From contig JBKCUA010000030.1 in assembly GCA_046318675.1 (NCBI GenBank), forward strand, positions 1 through 36,001: a stretch of 36,001 nucleotides of DNA, written 5' to 3'. The translations under genes were made by a program, and so were the position numbers. The notes beneath the pieces were generated by a model. That model worked only from the letters and a program-made list of their open reading frames with translations, was not told the origin of the DNA and did not search any database. Source of the stretch: JBKCUA01 sp046318675 (lineage in GTDB: Bacteria > Pseudomonadota > Alphaproteobacteria > JAJTHO01). Shown in pieces: positions 1 through 7,187 of the stretch. The stretch's first letter is position 1; every line of letters starts with the position of its first letter.

Positions 1-18
1 TTTCCTTGACTTGCAGAG

Positions 19-50
19 CCCGTACTTCCGTTTCGCTGGTACGGGTTTTT
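19..50 (+). terminator. Rho-independent terminator
   Basis: A 7-bp stem (CCCGTAC at 19-25, GTACGGG at 39-45) with a 13-nt loop is followed directly by five T residues. It probably ends a transcript entering from the left of the window. No gene is visible between it and the tRNA at 203. Confidence 0.7.
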
Positions 51-202
51 CAGAAGAGAGCGTCATGGGGTAGCAAAAAGGCCTCTGAAATGGGGGTTTG
101 AAGCTGTGTATCAGTCAAGACAAAACCACGGGGAAACGGCAGATTTACTGGGCTTCATGGCAAGGCCATCAAAAGCCATGAGCGCGGTTTGTTTCAAGTC
201 AA

Positions 203-293
203 TGGCGGAGAGAGAGGGATTCGAACCCTCGATACGCTTTTGACGTATACACACTTTCCAGGCGTGCGCCTTCGACCGCTCGGCCATCTCTCC
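203..293 (-). tRNA. tRNA-Ser (anticodon GGA)
   Basis: Read on the minus strand, a class II tRNA folds with acceptor arms GGAGAGA and TCTCTCC, a D-arm containing GGCCGAGCGGTCGAAGG, an anticodon loop CTGGAAA with anticodon GGA, a long variable arm (TACGTCAAAAGCGTA) and a T-loop GGTTCGAATCC. The discriminator base is G and the 3' CCA is encoded (203-205). Length and variable arm are normal for tRNA-Ser. It is divergent from radC. Confidence 0.96.
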
Positions 294-348
294 GCATCAT
301 CGAGGCTGTGTTTAGCCTGTATATGATACAAAGATCAAGCAAGCAATA

Positions 349-372
349 CTGTGGCCAATACTTTGGCCACAG
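349..372. promoter_or_regulatory. Perfect 10-bp hairpin upstream of radC
   Basis: CTGTGGCCAA (349-358) and TTGGCCACAG (363-372) are perfect inverted repeats around a 4-nt loop, between the divergent tRNA-Ser and radC and ending 49 nt before the radC ATG. There is no T-run on either side, so an intrinsic terminator is unlikely. It could be an operator or a 5'-UTR structure; function is unknown. Confidence 0.5.
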
Positions 373-421
373 TGGACACTGGCGTCCGGCCTGCTACCAT
401 CGCTGCTGATGGAGCAACCAG

Positions 422-1105
422 ATGACTAAAACACCAGCCGCTTCCCATATGCTGGGGCATCGGGCGCGGCTGCGGGCGCGGCTCAACAAGGGCGGCGTGC
501 TGGAGGATTATGAGCTGCTGGAACTCATTTTGTTTGCCGCCCACCCACGGGGGGACACCAAGCCGTTGGCAAAGGCATTACTCAAGCATTGCGGCGGCTA
601 TGCGGCGGTGCTGCGGGCGGAACCAGCGACATTGTTGCAAGTGGATGGGGTAGGGGAGGCCGCCGTGGCGGCCATCAAGGGGGTGGAGGCTGCCGCCTTG
701 CGCCTGCTTGAAAAAGATCTGCGGGAACAGCCGTTGTTACGCAACTGGCAGGCGGTGGAGGCCTTCTGCCGCGCCCGCATCGGCCATAATAGCATTGAAA
801 GCCTATGGATTTTATACCTCAACAGCAAAAACAGGCTCATCAACGCCGTTGAAGAACAGCGCGGCACCGTCAGCCAGACCCCCGGCTACCCCCGGGAAAT
901 AGCTCGCCATGCCCTGCACCACGCCGCCAGTGCCGTCATCCTGGTGCACAACCACCCCAGCGGCGATACCACCCCCAGCCCTGAGGATGTTACCTTTACC
1001 CGCGCTGTCCGTGGCGCCTTGGAGACGGTGGGCGTAAGCCTGCTGGATCATGTAATTGTCAGCCGGAGTGAGGCGTTATCGTTTAAAAACCAGGGGCTTT
1101 TATAG
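422..1105 (+). CDS. radC: RadC-family MPN/JAB-domain protein
   Basis: A 227-residue protein of normal RadC length. The N-terminal part (about 10-90) carries a helix-hairpin-helix stretch (LLQVDGVGEAAVAAI, 71-85). The C-terminal part is an MPN/JAB metalloprotease-like domain with HNHPSGD at 176-182 and D189, the canonical zinc-binding pattern. RadC was historically linked to DNA repair, but its biochemical role is unsettled. The ATG has a GGAG Shine-Dalgarno at 411-414, seven bases upstream. The stop codon TAG (1103-1105) lies inside the repeat that begins at 1100 (TTATAGC), so the last codons and the terminator context come from a mobile repeat. It is convergent with phrB, which shares the same repeat. 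Confidence 0.93.
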   Translation: MTKTPAASHMLGHRARLRARLNKGGVLEDYELLELILFAAHPRGDTKPLAKALLKHCGGYAAVLRAEPATLLQVDGVGEAAVAAIKGVEAAALRLLEKDLREQPLLRNWQAVEAFCRARIGHNSIESLWILYLNSKNRLINAVEEQRGTVSQTPGYPREIARHALHHAASAVILVHNHPSGDTTPSPEDVTFTRAVRGALETVGVSLLDHVIVSRSEALSFKNQGLL

Positions 1106-1241
1106 CTGGTTGCACAATTAAAAGTATATTTGCAACCAGCGCACGGCACAAAGTGCCGCGGCCGAATGGCCGAACAAAAATAACTTATAGCGCGCTGAAG
1201 ACATTATCAATGTCTACCGATAATTACGCAACGCGCTATAA
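1100..1241 (+). repeat. Composite repeat alpha-beta, copy 1 (142 bp)
   Basis: Alpha (1100-1184) holds three successive hairpins: GCTGGTTGCA/TGCAACCAGC, CGGCAC-AAA-GTGCCG and CGGCC-GAAT-GGCCG. Beta (1185-1241) is bounded by TTATAGCGCG and its inverted copy and contains GACATT-ATC-AATGTC. The composite is bounded by TTATAGC and GCTATAA. A second 142-bp copy lies inverted at 4802-4943. The ends provide the TAG stops of both convergent genes, radC and phrB. Confidence 0.9.
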
Positions 1242-2585
1242 CCCCTTAATCCCCTCAAACGCTGCCAGTGCCTTTGCCCGTGCCGCCGTGTGATCCACAA
1301 TGGCCGCAGGCGTGGGCAGGTGCAGCGCCGCTAACGGTAGCCCGGCCAATTCAGGGCACCAGCGGCGCACATAGCCCCCTTGGGGATCAAACTTCTGCCC
1401 CTGCAAGATGGGATTAAAGATGCGAAAATACGGCGCAGCGTCGGCGCCGCTGCCCGCCACCCACTGCCACGAGGCCGGGTTGCTGGCCGCATCGGCGTCC
1501 ACCAAGGTGTCCCAAAACCAAGCCTCCCCCGCTTGCCAGGGGAGCAGCAGGTGCTTGACCAAAAACGATGCCGCTATCATCCGCACCCGGTTGTGCATCC
1601 AGCCCGTGTGCCATAATTCCCGCATCCCGGCATCCACAATGGGATAGCCTGTCTTTCCCCGTTGCCAGGCCTGTAGGGCCTTATGATCCTCGCCCCACGG
1701 AAAATGATTAAACGACGCCCGCCAGTTACGCTGGTGCAGATCGGGAAAATGCCATAGCAGATGGTAGGAGAAATCCCGCCAGTACAGCTCGGCAATAAAT
1801 CGCTCCCTATCCTTGCCCGATCCCAAGGCGCGAGCGGCGTGGTAGATAGTCCGAGCACTGATATCACCGCTGGCCAAATGGGGAGAAAGCCTTGAGGTTG
1901 CCGCCTCATCGGGGTAGTCCCGCTGCACGGCATAGCCCGTCAGGTGGCGGTGCAAGAAATCTTCCAGCCGCTGCTGCGCCCCCCGCTCCCCCGGCGTCCA
2001 TGCCCCCGCCATGCCGCCTGCCCAATGGGGCTGAAAGGGCTTCCAGTCTGGAAAATCCAATGTTTCCGGCGGCGGGGGGAGTTCCGATGGCGGCGGTAGG
2101 GGGGCAGTAACGGGCACGCTATCCGCCGCCTTTGAAAACGGCGTGAATACCTGAAACGGTGTGCCGTCGCCTTTGAGCACCGCATCCGGGGCGTGCAACA
2201 CGTTGCCCTCAAGGATATGCAGCGGCACGCCAAGGCTGGCCTGCATCAACCGCTGCTGCGCTGCCCGTGCCGGATCGGGGGAAGCGTTACAAAATACCGC
2301 CGCCACCCCTTGATCCACGCATAGCCTGGTGATGCCCTCCACCGCATCGCTGGTATGCACGTACAGCCGCTGTCCTAAAGGCTTGAGGCTCTCCTCCAAG
2401 GCCAGCAACGACTGATCCCGCCACCATCGGCTGGCCGCCCCGCGTGGCCTTGGCAGGCTCGCATCCGTCACGCAGAGTATCAGCCGCGTTGCGCCGTGCC
2501 GGGCTGCTTTTATCAACGCCGGGTTGTCCGCGAGGCGGAAATCGTTGTCCAGCCAGACGAGGAGGGGGGTGGGGGGTGGTGTCAT
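1236..2585 (-). CDS. phrB: Deoxyribodipyrimidine photolyase, class I type
   Basis: A 449-residue cryptochrome/photolyase of typical length, predicted to repair UV cyclobutane pyrimidine dimers using light and FADH. The N-terminal antenna-binding Rossmann domain starts VWLDNDFRLADNPAL (10-24). The FAD domain shows SRLSPHLASGDIS (231-243), ELYWRDF (266-272), TGYPIVDAGMREL (312-324), WMHNRVRM (329-336) and DADAASNPASWQW (363-375), all family hallmarks, with tryptophans available for an electron-transfer chain. The start codon overlaps the stop of the upstream KAP gene as ATGA (2582-2585), implying translational coupling to a gene that looks foreign. The TAG stop at 1236-1238 is contributed by the repeat. 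This is a bona fide photolyase, unlike the degenerate relative at 10616. Confidence 0.95.
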   Translation of the reverse strand: MTPPPTPLLVWLDNDFRLADNPALIKAARHGATRLILCVTDASLPRPRGAASRWWRDQSLLALEESLKPLGQRLYVHTSDAVEGITRLCVDQGVAAVFCNASPDPARAAQQRLMQASLGVPLHILEGNVLHAPDAVLKGDGTPFQVFTPFSKAADSVPVTAPLPPPSELPPPPETLDFPDWKPFQPHWAGGMAGAWTPGERGAQQRLEDFLHRHLTGYAVQRDYPDEAATSRLSPHLASGDISARTIYHAARALGSGKDRERFIAELYWRDFSYHLLWHFPDLHQRNWRASFNHFPWGEDHKALQAWQRGKTGYPIVDAGMRELWHTGWMHNRVRMIAASFLVKHLLLPWQAGEAWFWDTLVDADAASNPASWQWVAGSGADAAPYFRIFNPILQGQKFDPQGGYVRRWCPELAGLPLAALHLPTPAAIVDHTAARAKALAAFEGIKGL

Positions 2586-4363
2586 GGGAGGGGTTTGTCA
2601 ATTTCTTCTTGAATTCCAAATTTCTTCATTCTCAATTTGTTTAATGGTGATTCTTTGCTGATTCTTACAAGAGCTGTACGAATTTTATCTGGCACAGTTG
2701 GCTGTCCCTCTAGCGACTGGTCGGGAAAACTAAGTCCTGCTCTTATCCATGCAGTTAAATGACGATCTTTTATTTTTTTGAACAATTTATAGTAATCATC
2801 AGCAGTGGCTTTACTTAAGGCTGCGTGATCTTCAGGATTCCAGCTCTTTCCGGCAATTGTCTCCAACGCATCGCGCAGGGATTTTTTAGGTATTAATTCT
2901 TGATACCGTTCGTTGAGTCTCGGATGAAACTTTTTATCTCGTATAGGTTCCCACAAATGGCTTGGGCTTGTGTCAAAGCGTGCAGGGTCAGAGGAGTGTG
3001 CTAAATATGTATCAATTAACGCATCAGCTTTCTCATCGTCTCCAAGTTCTCGTAATGTACATATCACTCCATCAATATTTCCAAGCGATACATTGCCGAT
3101 GCTCTTCTCACAGGCGTTGTAGAGGCTTGCTACCACCTCATTTTTATTGTCATCAAAACTATCATGAAATACATCCCAAGCCTTGTGAAAATCTTCTTTT
3201 GCTATTTTGTCTATAACAGATTGATTGTGTTTTCTTATATGCTCCCATAGGACGTCTGTATTAAAATAACCTCTTTCAACAGAATCTATAATTTCTCTAT
3301 CAAGTTCATCGGTGTTGCCATAACTGTACTTTTCTAAAAATTTATGCCGCGGATCTGTTGGATCATTTTGTTTTTCTTTGCCAACATAATATTTAACGGA
3401 TGAATATTCTTTGATAAAATCCGTGTCGGGAATTTTATCAGAGGTGGGCATCTCTATTATCCCTGATTCCGAAAGTTCTGGATCAACTGAATCAATGCTT
3501 TCTGAGGGCGGGGGTGGAGTTAATAGAGGTGCCCAGGTTGGGCCGTACGCTGCATATGTCGCGAGGGCGAGTGTTCGAAGCACAGAATATTTTGTGCTTT
3601 CATGAAAATTTTCTCTCTCAAAAATGTCTATTGATAGTTGGTTTAGAAGGTCTTTTATTTTATTGATTATTCTTATGTTTTTTATTCCTAAATCATGGCA
3701 GGCTTTTGTAATGGTCGTTTTATAATAACCTTCGGGCTGATAGTCTTTAAAAGCTATTTTTTCAACATCTTCTATAGATGTTTTAAATTGAATATCCTTG
3801 TCGATTACTTTTTCTTTCAGTTTTTGAAAATCGTCTTTTGATGTGGTCAGTTGTTCGTCGTTTAATATTAACACAACCTTGCAGTTTTTCTCTTCTTTCA
3901 ATTGTGTAATAAGTCCCATAACGTCTTTAAGCTCAAGGTTCTTCCCGCGCCGTTCAAGATCATCAATGCAGATAATTGTTTGTTCTGGTAATTTTTCTAT
4001 AAGAAACTTTAACGCTACGCTACCTGGAACACCGATTAATTTGGGAACGGCTTTCATGACTTCTTGTATGGATTGATGATTTTTTCCGATGTTTTTTTTA
4101 AACCAATGTGAAGATTGGCGAGTATCTCTGATTGAATCTTTATTCTGAAAAATGGCAAGTTTTAAATCATCAAGTGTGTTGATACCAAACAATGAAACAT
4201 ACGCATAATGGGATAGGGCTATTTTTTCAAAATTCTTTTTATAGCCCTCATTCCACGCATACGTTTTACCAATGCCCCAATGACCGCGAATACACAAAAC
4301 CTCTGGCTTTGCCGACTCCAGAAATTTTGCAATTTGTTCATTGACCAGATCTAATGATGACAT
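2582..4363 (-). CDS. KAP-type P-loop NTPase, possible defence protein
   Basis: A predicted 593-residue soluble protein. It has a Walker A motif GHWGIGKT (27-34) and a Walker B-like IICIDDLER (130-138), the arrangement seen in KAP/STAND-like NTPases. Residues beyond about 290 match nothing I recognise, and there is no transmembrane segment. KAP NTPases include PifA of the F plasmid, which excludes phage T7, so anti-phage function is an inference from family only. I chose the ATG at 4361-4363, which has AAGGA nine bases upstream, over the TTG one codon earlier. The gene is clearly more AT-rich than its neighbours, suggesting acquisition. Residues 277-282 (WAPLLT) are encoded by an exact copy of the epsilon repeat terminus in antisense. 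It overlaps phrB by four bases. Confidence 0.82.
   Translation of the reverse strand: MSSLDLVNEQIAKFLESAKPEVLCIRGHWGIGKTYAWNEGYKKNFEKIALSHYAYVSLFGINTLDDLKLAIFQNKDSIRDTRQSSHWFKKNIGKNHQSIQEVMKAVPKLIGVPGSVALKFLIEKLPEQTIICIDDLERRGKNLELKDVMGLITQLKEEKNCKVVLILNDEQLTTSKDDFQKLKEKVIDKDIQFKTSIEDVEKIAFKDYQPEGYYKTTITKACHDLGIKNIRIINKIKDLLNQLSIDIFERENFHESTKYSVLRTLALATYAAYGPTWAPLLTPPPPSESIDSVDPELSESGIIEMPTSDKIPDTDFIKEYSSVKYYVGKEKQNDPTDPRHKFLEKYSYGNTDELDREIIDSVERGYFNTDVLWEHIRKHNQSVIDKIAKEDFHKAWDVFHDSFDDNKNEVVASLYNACEKSIGNVSLGNIDGVICTLRELGDDEKADALIDTYLAHSSDPARFDTSPSHLWEPIRDKKFHPRLNERYQELIPKKSLRDALETIAGKSWNPEDHAALSKATADDYYKLFKKIKDRHLTAWIRAGLSFPDQSLEGQPTVPDKIRTALVRISKESPLNKLRMKKFGIQEEIDKPLP
3519..3534 (+). repeat. 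Solo epsilon terminus inside the KAP ORF
   Basis: GTTAATAGAGGTGCCC matches the 146-bp element terminus at 5155/5300 over 16 bases, but lies within the NTPase coding region (antisense to it) and keeps the frame open. Locally the sequence is GC-rich (proline/serine-coding) within an AT-rich gene, consistent with an in-frame inserted fragment. Confidence 0.6.
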
Positions 4364-4511
4364 CAATGCGTTTCCTTACAGATAACTAAAAAGTATTCCC
4401 CAAGACGCATGTAGTCTTTGCCAACCAATTGTTCAATTGCTTTATCTTCAGTTCCCTTATTAAAGCACATTCCCCTTGCCCCCGCTCCGCTCCCCCCCGC
4501 ATACCTGTTTT

Positions 4512-4823
4512 ATGGCTTTGCCTTCTCTCTCTGTTGCCATTGTCGGCTCCGGCATTGCCGGGGCGGCGTTGGCGTTTTTTCTGCGTCAGAAGGGAATAAT
4601 GGTTTTCGTGCTGGAGGCAGGGGGGGAGGTTGCCGCCGGGGCATCGGGCAACCCGGCGGCGGCGTTGTACCCGTTGCTGGCTATCCAGCCGAGTAAGGAA
4701 GCCCTGTTTTACCTCGATGCCTGGCGGTTTACCTGGGGCTTTCTTCACCCCTTGCCTGCGGCGTTGTTCCTCGGGCACCTCTATTATAGGGGGTTGCAAC
4801 ATTATAGCGCGTTGCGTAATTAG
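4512..4823 (+). pseudogene. mnmC: Truncated MnmC-like FAD oxidoreductase, C-terminus replaced by repeat
   Basis: The first 87 residues start a FAD-dependent oxidoreductase: a Rossmann dinucleotide-binding motif VAIVGSGIAGAALAFFLRQ (8-26), then GASGNPAAALYPLL, which resembles the C-terminal oxidase domain of MnmC, involved in 5-methylaminomethyl-2-thiouridine synthesis in tRNA wobble positions. From residue 88 (position 4773) the reading frame is entirely repeat-derived (epsilon terminus, then module beta) and stops at 4823, giving 103 residues instead of several hundred. The remainder of the domain is absent up to znuA. This is therefore a broken remnant, probably non-functional. The ATG at 4512 is preferred because homology starts right after it. 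DadA-like oxidases are an alternative parent family. Confidence 0.72.
4773..4788 (-). repeat. Solo epsilon terminus at mnmC break point
   Basis: GGGCACCTCTATTATA marks the exact point where homology of the truncated oxidoreductase ends. It is separated from the beta/alpha copy at 4802 by only about 13 bases. Confidence 0.75.
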
Positions 4824-4943
4824 CGGTAGACATTGATAAAGTCTTCAGCGCGCTATAAGTTATTTTTGTTCGGTCATTCGGCCGCGGCACTTTGTGCCGT
4901 GCGCTGGTTGCAAATATACTTTTAATTGTGCAACCAGCTATAA
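4802..4943 (-). repeat. Composite repeat alpha-beta, copy 2 (142 bp)
   Basis: Inverted copy of the element at 1100-1241: beta at 4802-4858, alpha at 4859-4943, same TTATAGC/GCTATAA ends and same length. The few base differences include one in the third hairpin (CGGTC-ATTC-GGCCG), where a G-U pair is possible on the minus-strand transcript. Confidence 0.88.
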
Positions 4944-5002
4944 CAGAATGCTTAATCTTGAATCGCCCTCACTCTGGAAGGTCGATGGCCTTACGGGGCG
5001 GG

Positions 5003-5146
5003 GGTGAAAAGCATGATGTCAAATAATTGGTTTTAATAATTTTAAACACCCCCTTCCTCACCTTCCCCCGCTGCGCGGGAGAAGGGGGCAACAGGCAGCA
5101 GTTATCTTCTTCAAGGCAACGGCGTTGGTACGGGCTAATGCTGGAA
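5003..5146 (+). repeat. Repeat zeta, copy 1
   Basis: About 144 bp matching the reverse complement of 27454-27598. The core CACCTTCCCCCGCTGCGCGG and its flank form a GC-rich hairpin. The distal part (CAAGGCAACGGCGTTGGTAC) is almost identical in both copies, while a central section (about 5098-5115) has diverged. Confidence 0.85.
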
Positions 5147-5154
5147 AAGAGGCT

Positions 5155-5300
5155 GGGCACCTCTATTAACCCATTTATAGGGATGAGTGGCTCTGATGGG
5201 CTAGGCGAGCAAACGTAAGTGTACTCAAACGTACGTGCGGATTGCGAGCATAGACCTGACGACGCCAATCGCCCTAGAAATGAGGTTAATAGAGGTGCCC
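5155..5300 (-). mobile_element. Epsilon MITE-like element, copy 1 (146 bp)
   Basis: A 146-bp non-coding element with inverted termini GGGCACCTCTATTAAC/GTTAATAGAGGTGCCC. By eye it differs by a single base from the inverted copy at 8106-8251. Short length, perfect terminal repeats and no ORF fit a non-autonomous miniature element mobilised by a transposase encoded elsewhere. The outer 8-bp flank (AAGAGGCT, 5147-5154) resembles the outer flank of the other copy (AAGAGCCA, 8252-8259) at six of eight positions. Confidence 0.9.
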
Positions 5301-5382
5301 GTAGGATTTGTGTGCATAGGGTAGCCCAGTGGGAGGGGCAGGGGTGAGGGCGTTTAAATTTGTCTTTGGGATTTCATAGCCC

Positions 5383-6303
5383 CTACTCATTTCGCCCCAT
5401 CGCCTTCACCAATTCCGTTACATTGTATTTGAACATCGCCTGATAGGTTGGGGCGTTGCCCTCAGCACCAGAAAGCGCATCGGCATACAATGCTGGCCCT
5501 ACTACCGCCCCCGTTTCAGTGGCTAGTTGCTTGATAACATTGGGGTTGCTCATGTTTTCAAAAAACAGGGCGCGGATTTTGCCAGAGTTGATTTGTCCTA
5601 TCAGCTGTTTCATTTCCTTGGCACTGGGTTCATCCTCGGTACTGAACCCAGTGGGGGCTAAGAATTTAACCTGATAGGCATCGGCAAAATAGCCAAAAGC
5701 ATCGTGGGTGGTAATGACACGACGCTTTTCAACAGGCACGGTAGCAATTTCTTTTTTCACCCAAGCATCCAGGGCAGCGAGTTCCGCATCCAGTTTTTCG
5801 GCTCTCTCTCTATATTTCTGACTGTTAGGGGTATCGGCTTTTTGCAGTGCCGCCGCGATGTTTTTCACATACACTCGTCCATTCGCAATATTTTGCCACG
5901 CATGGGGATCGGTGCTCCCGTGATGATGGTGGTGATGGCCTTTTTCTTCTTCTTCCGCCATGGTCAGGGTTTTGGCAATGCCCTTGCTGGCCGTGACCAC
6001 AACGGCTTTAGTGCCAGAGGTTTTAATAAGGCGGTTTATCCACCCTTCAAATCCAAGGCCGTTCACAACAATCACGTCGGCTTCTTTCAAAGCTTTGGCA
6101 TCATTGGGGGTGGGTTGGAAAACGTGGGCATCGCCATCGGGGCCAACGAGCGTAGTAACCTTGACATCCTCCCCGCCCACTTGTTTTGTAAGGTCGCCCA
6201 AAATGGTAAAGCTGGCCACGACTTTGAGTGGTTCAGCATGGGCTGCGCTTGCGCTTAGGGCGAGTCCTACCCCGAACAAAAGAGCTGCAAGTATTTTTTT
6301 CAT
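5383..6303 (-). CDS. znuA: Zinc ABC transporter substrate-binding protein
   Basis: A 306-residue cluster A-I periplasmic metal-binding protein. The signal peptide runs to about residue 23 (AHA/EP). Likely metal ligands are H60 (GDAH), H134 (DPHAW) and H200 (TTHDAF), plus an acidic residue near D275 (YADALSG). Histidine at the third position is typical of zinc-specific ZnuA, whereas manganese-binding relatives usually have glutamate. An acidic/His-rich loop, EEEEKGHHHHHH (117-128), is a normal ZnuA feature for capturing zinc. It is the last gene of the znuCBA operon, 11 bases after znuB. The His run is internal and not an engineered tag. Confidence 0.93.
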   Translation of the reverse strand: MKKILAALLFGVGLALSASAAHAEPLKVVASFTILGDLTKQVGGEDVKVTTLVGPDGDAHVFQPTPNDAKALKEADVIVVNGLGFEGWINRLIKTSGTKAVVVTASKGIAKTLTMAEEEEKGHHHHHHGSTDPHAWQNIANGRVYVKNIAAALQKADTPNSQKYRERAEKLDAELAALDAWVKKEIATVPVEKRRVITTHDAFGYFADAYQVKFLAPTGFSTEDEPSAKEMKQLIGQINSGKIRALFFENMSNPNVIKQLATETGAVVGPALYADALSGAEGNAPTYQAMFKYNVTELVKAMGRNE

Positions 6304-6314
6304 GAAAATCTCCT

Positions 6315-7187
6315 TTATTGATTGAGGTGTTTGAAGGGAAAATACCGCGCCCGGATGCTGCCAAAGCGGCCAAACAGCAGGGACAGTAGATACATCACCC
6401 CCGCCGATAAAATAATGGCGGGTCCAGATGGAACATTGATATAAAAAGAAATCAATAGCCCCACGGTGCTGGCGGTAATGCCAATACCAGCGGTAACCGC
6501 CACCATGGGGGCAAACCCCTGTGCCCAGAAACGAGCAGCAACAGCGGGTAGCATCATAAGACCAACGGCCATCAGGGTGCCAAGGGCTTGGAAGCTGGCC
6601 ACTAAGTTCACCACCACTAAAATGAGAAACAACAGGTGAAAAAGTCCCGCGCCTTTGCAGACGGAACGGAGAAAAACCGGGTCAAATGCCTCTGCCAGCA
6701 ATGCCCGATAAAATAGCGCAAAGGTTATCAGGGTGAAGGACGATACCCCCGCCATCAGGCGCAGGGATGCCGTATCTACTGCCAGCACACTGCCAAACAG
6801 CAGATGCATCAGGTCAACTGTGTTGCCCTTCAGCGAAATCAGCAGCACGCCCAAGCTTAACGCCATCAGGTAAAACGCCGCAAGATTCGCATCCTCCTTC
6901 ACAATGGTGCTGCGGGTTGCCAGCCCCACCAGTACAGCGATAATAACGCCGGCGACAAACCCGCCGAAGCTCATCAAGGATAATGATGCACCCCCTAATA
7001 AAAACCCCACCGCTACTCCGGGCAGCACGGCGTGCGCCATGGCATCGCCCATTAAACTCATTTGTCTGAGCATCAGCAATACCCCCAGTGGCGCACTGCT
7101 AAGGCTGAGCAGCAGGCAGCCCAGCAGAGCTTTGCTCATAAAACCATACTCAATAAAGGGGGTAACAAGGATGGTATATACACTCAT
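6315..7187 (-). CDS. znuB: Zinc ABC transporter permease
   Basis: A 290-residue, very hydrophobic ABC-3 family permease with roughly eight predicted membrane helices. LLMLRQMSLMGDAMAHAVLPGVAVGFLL near the N-terminus is characteristic of ZnuB/MntB proteins. It forms the inner-membrane channel for the ZnuA-delivered metal. I chose the ATG at 7185-7187, which overlaps the znuC stop as ATGA (7184-7187); an ATG three codons upstream would lengthen the overlap. Tight coupling to znuC and znuA supports one operon. Confidence 0.93.
   Translation of the reverse strand: MSVYTILVTPFIEYGFMSKALLGCLLLSLSSAPLGVLLMLRQMSLMGDAMAHAVLPGVAVGFLLGGASLSLMSFGGFVAGVIIAVLVGLATRSTIVKEDANLAAFYLMALSLGVLLISLKGNTVDLMHLLFGSVLAVDTASLRLMAGVSSFTLITFALFYRALLAEAFDPVFLRSVCKGAGLFHLLFLILVVVNLVASFQALGTLMAVGLMMLPAVAARFWAQGFAPMVAVTAGIGITASTVGLLISFYINVPSGPAIILSAGVMYLLSLLFGRFGSIRARYFPFKHLNQ

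Larger units (their letters stand above)
4824..5382. other. Gene-free repeat cluster between mnmC remnant and znuA
   Basis: About 560 bp without a credible gene. It holds, in order, the rest of the alpha-beta repeat, an inverted CGCCCTCAC (4964-4972) matched by GTGAGGGCG (5344-5352), a zeta copy and a complete epsilon element. The outer CGCCCTCAC/GTGAGGGCG pair resembles the ends of the eta palindrome at 33614-33693, including the following GTTTAAA, so this may be an old eta element opened by later insertions. Confidence 0.6.

Noticed and set aside
4386..4802. 138-codon minus-strand frame over the mnmC remnant
   Set aside because: The translation is arginine/glycine-rich with no motif and is antisense to a recognisable FAD-binding fold.
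5920..5937. Six consecutive histidines in ZnuA, resembling a cloning tag
   Set aside because: The run is internal, preceded by an acidic stretch and followed by the metal-ligand DPHAW motif; His-rich loops are normal in ZnuA.
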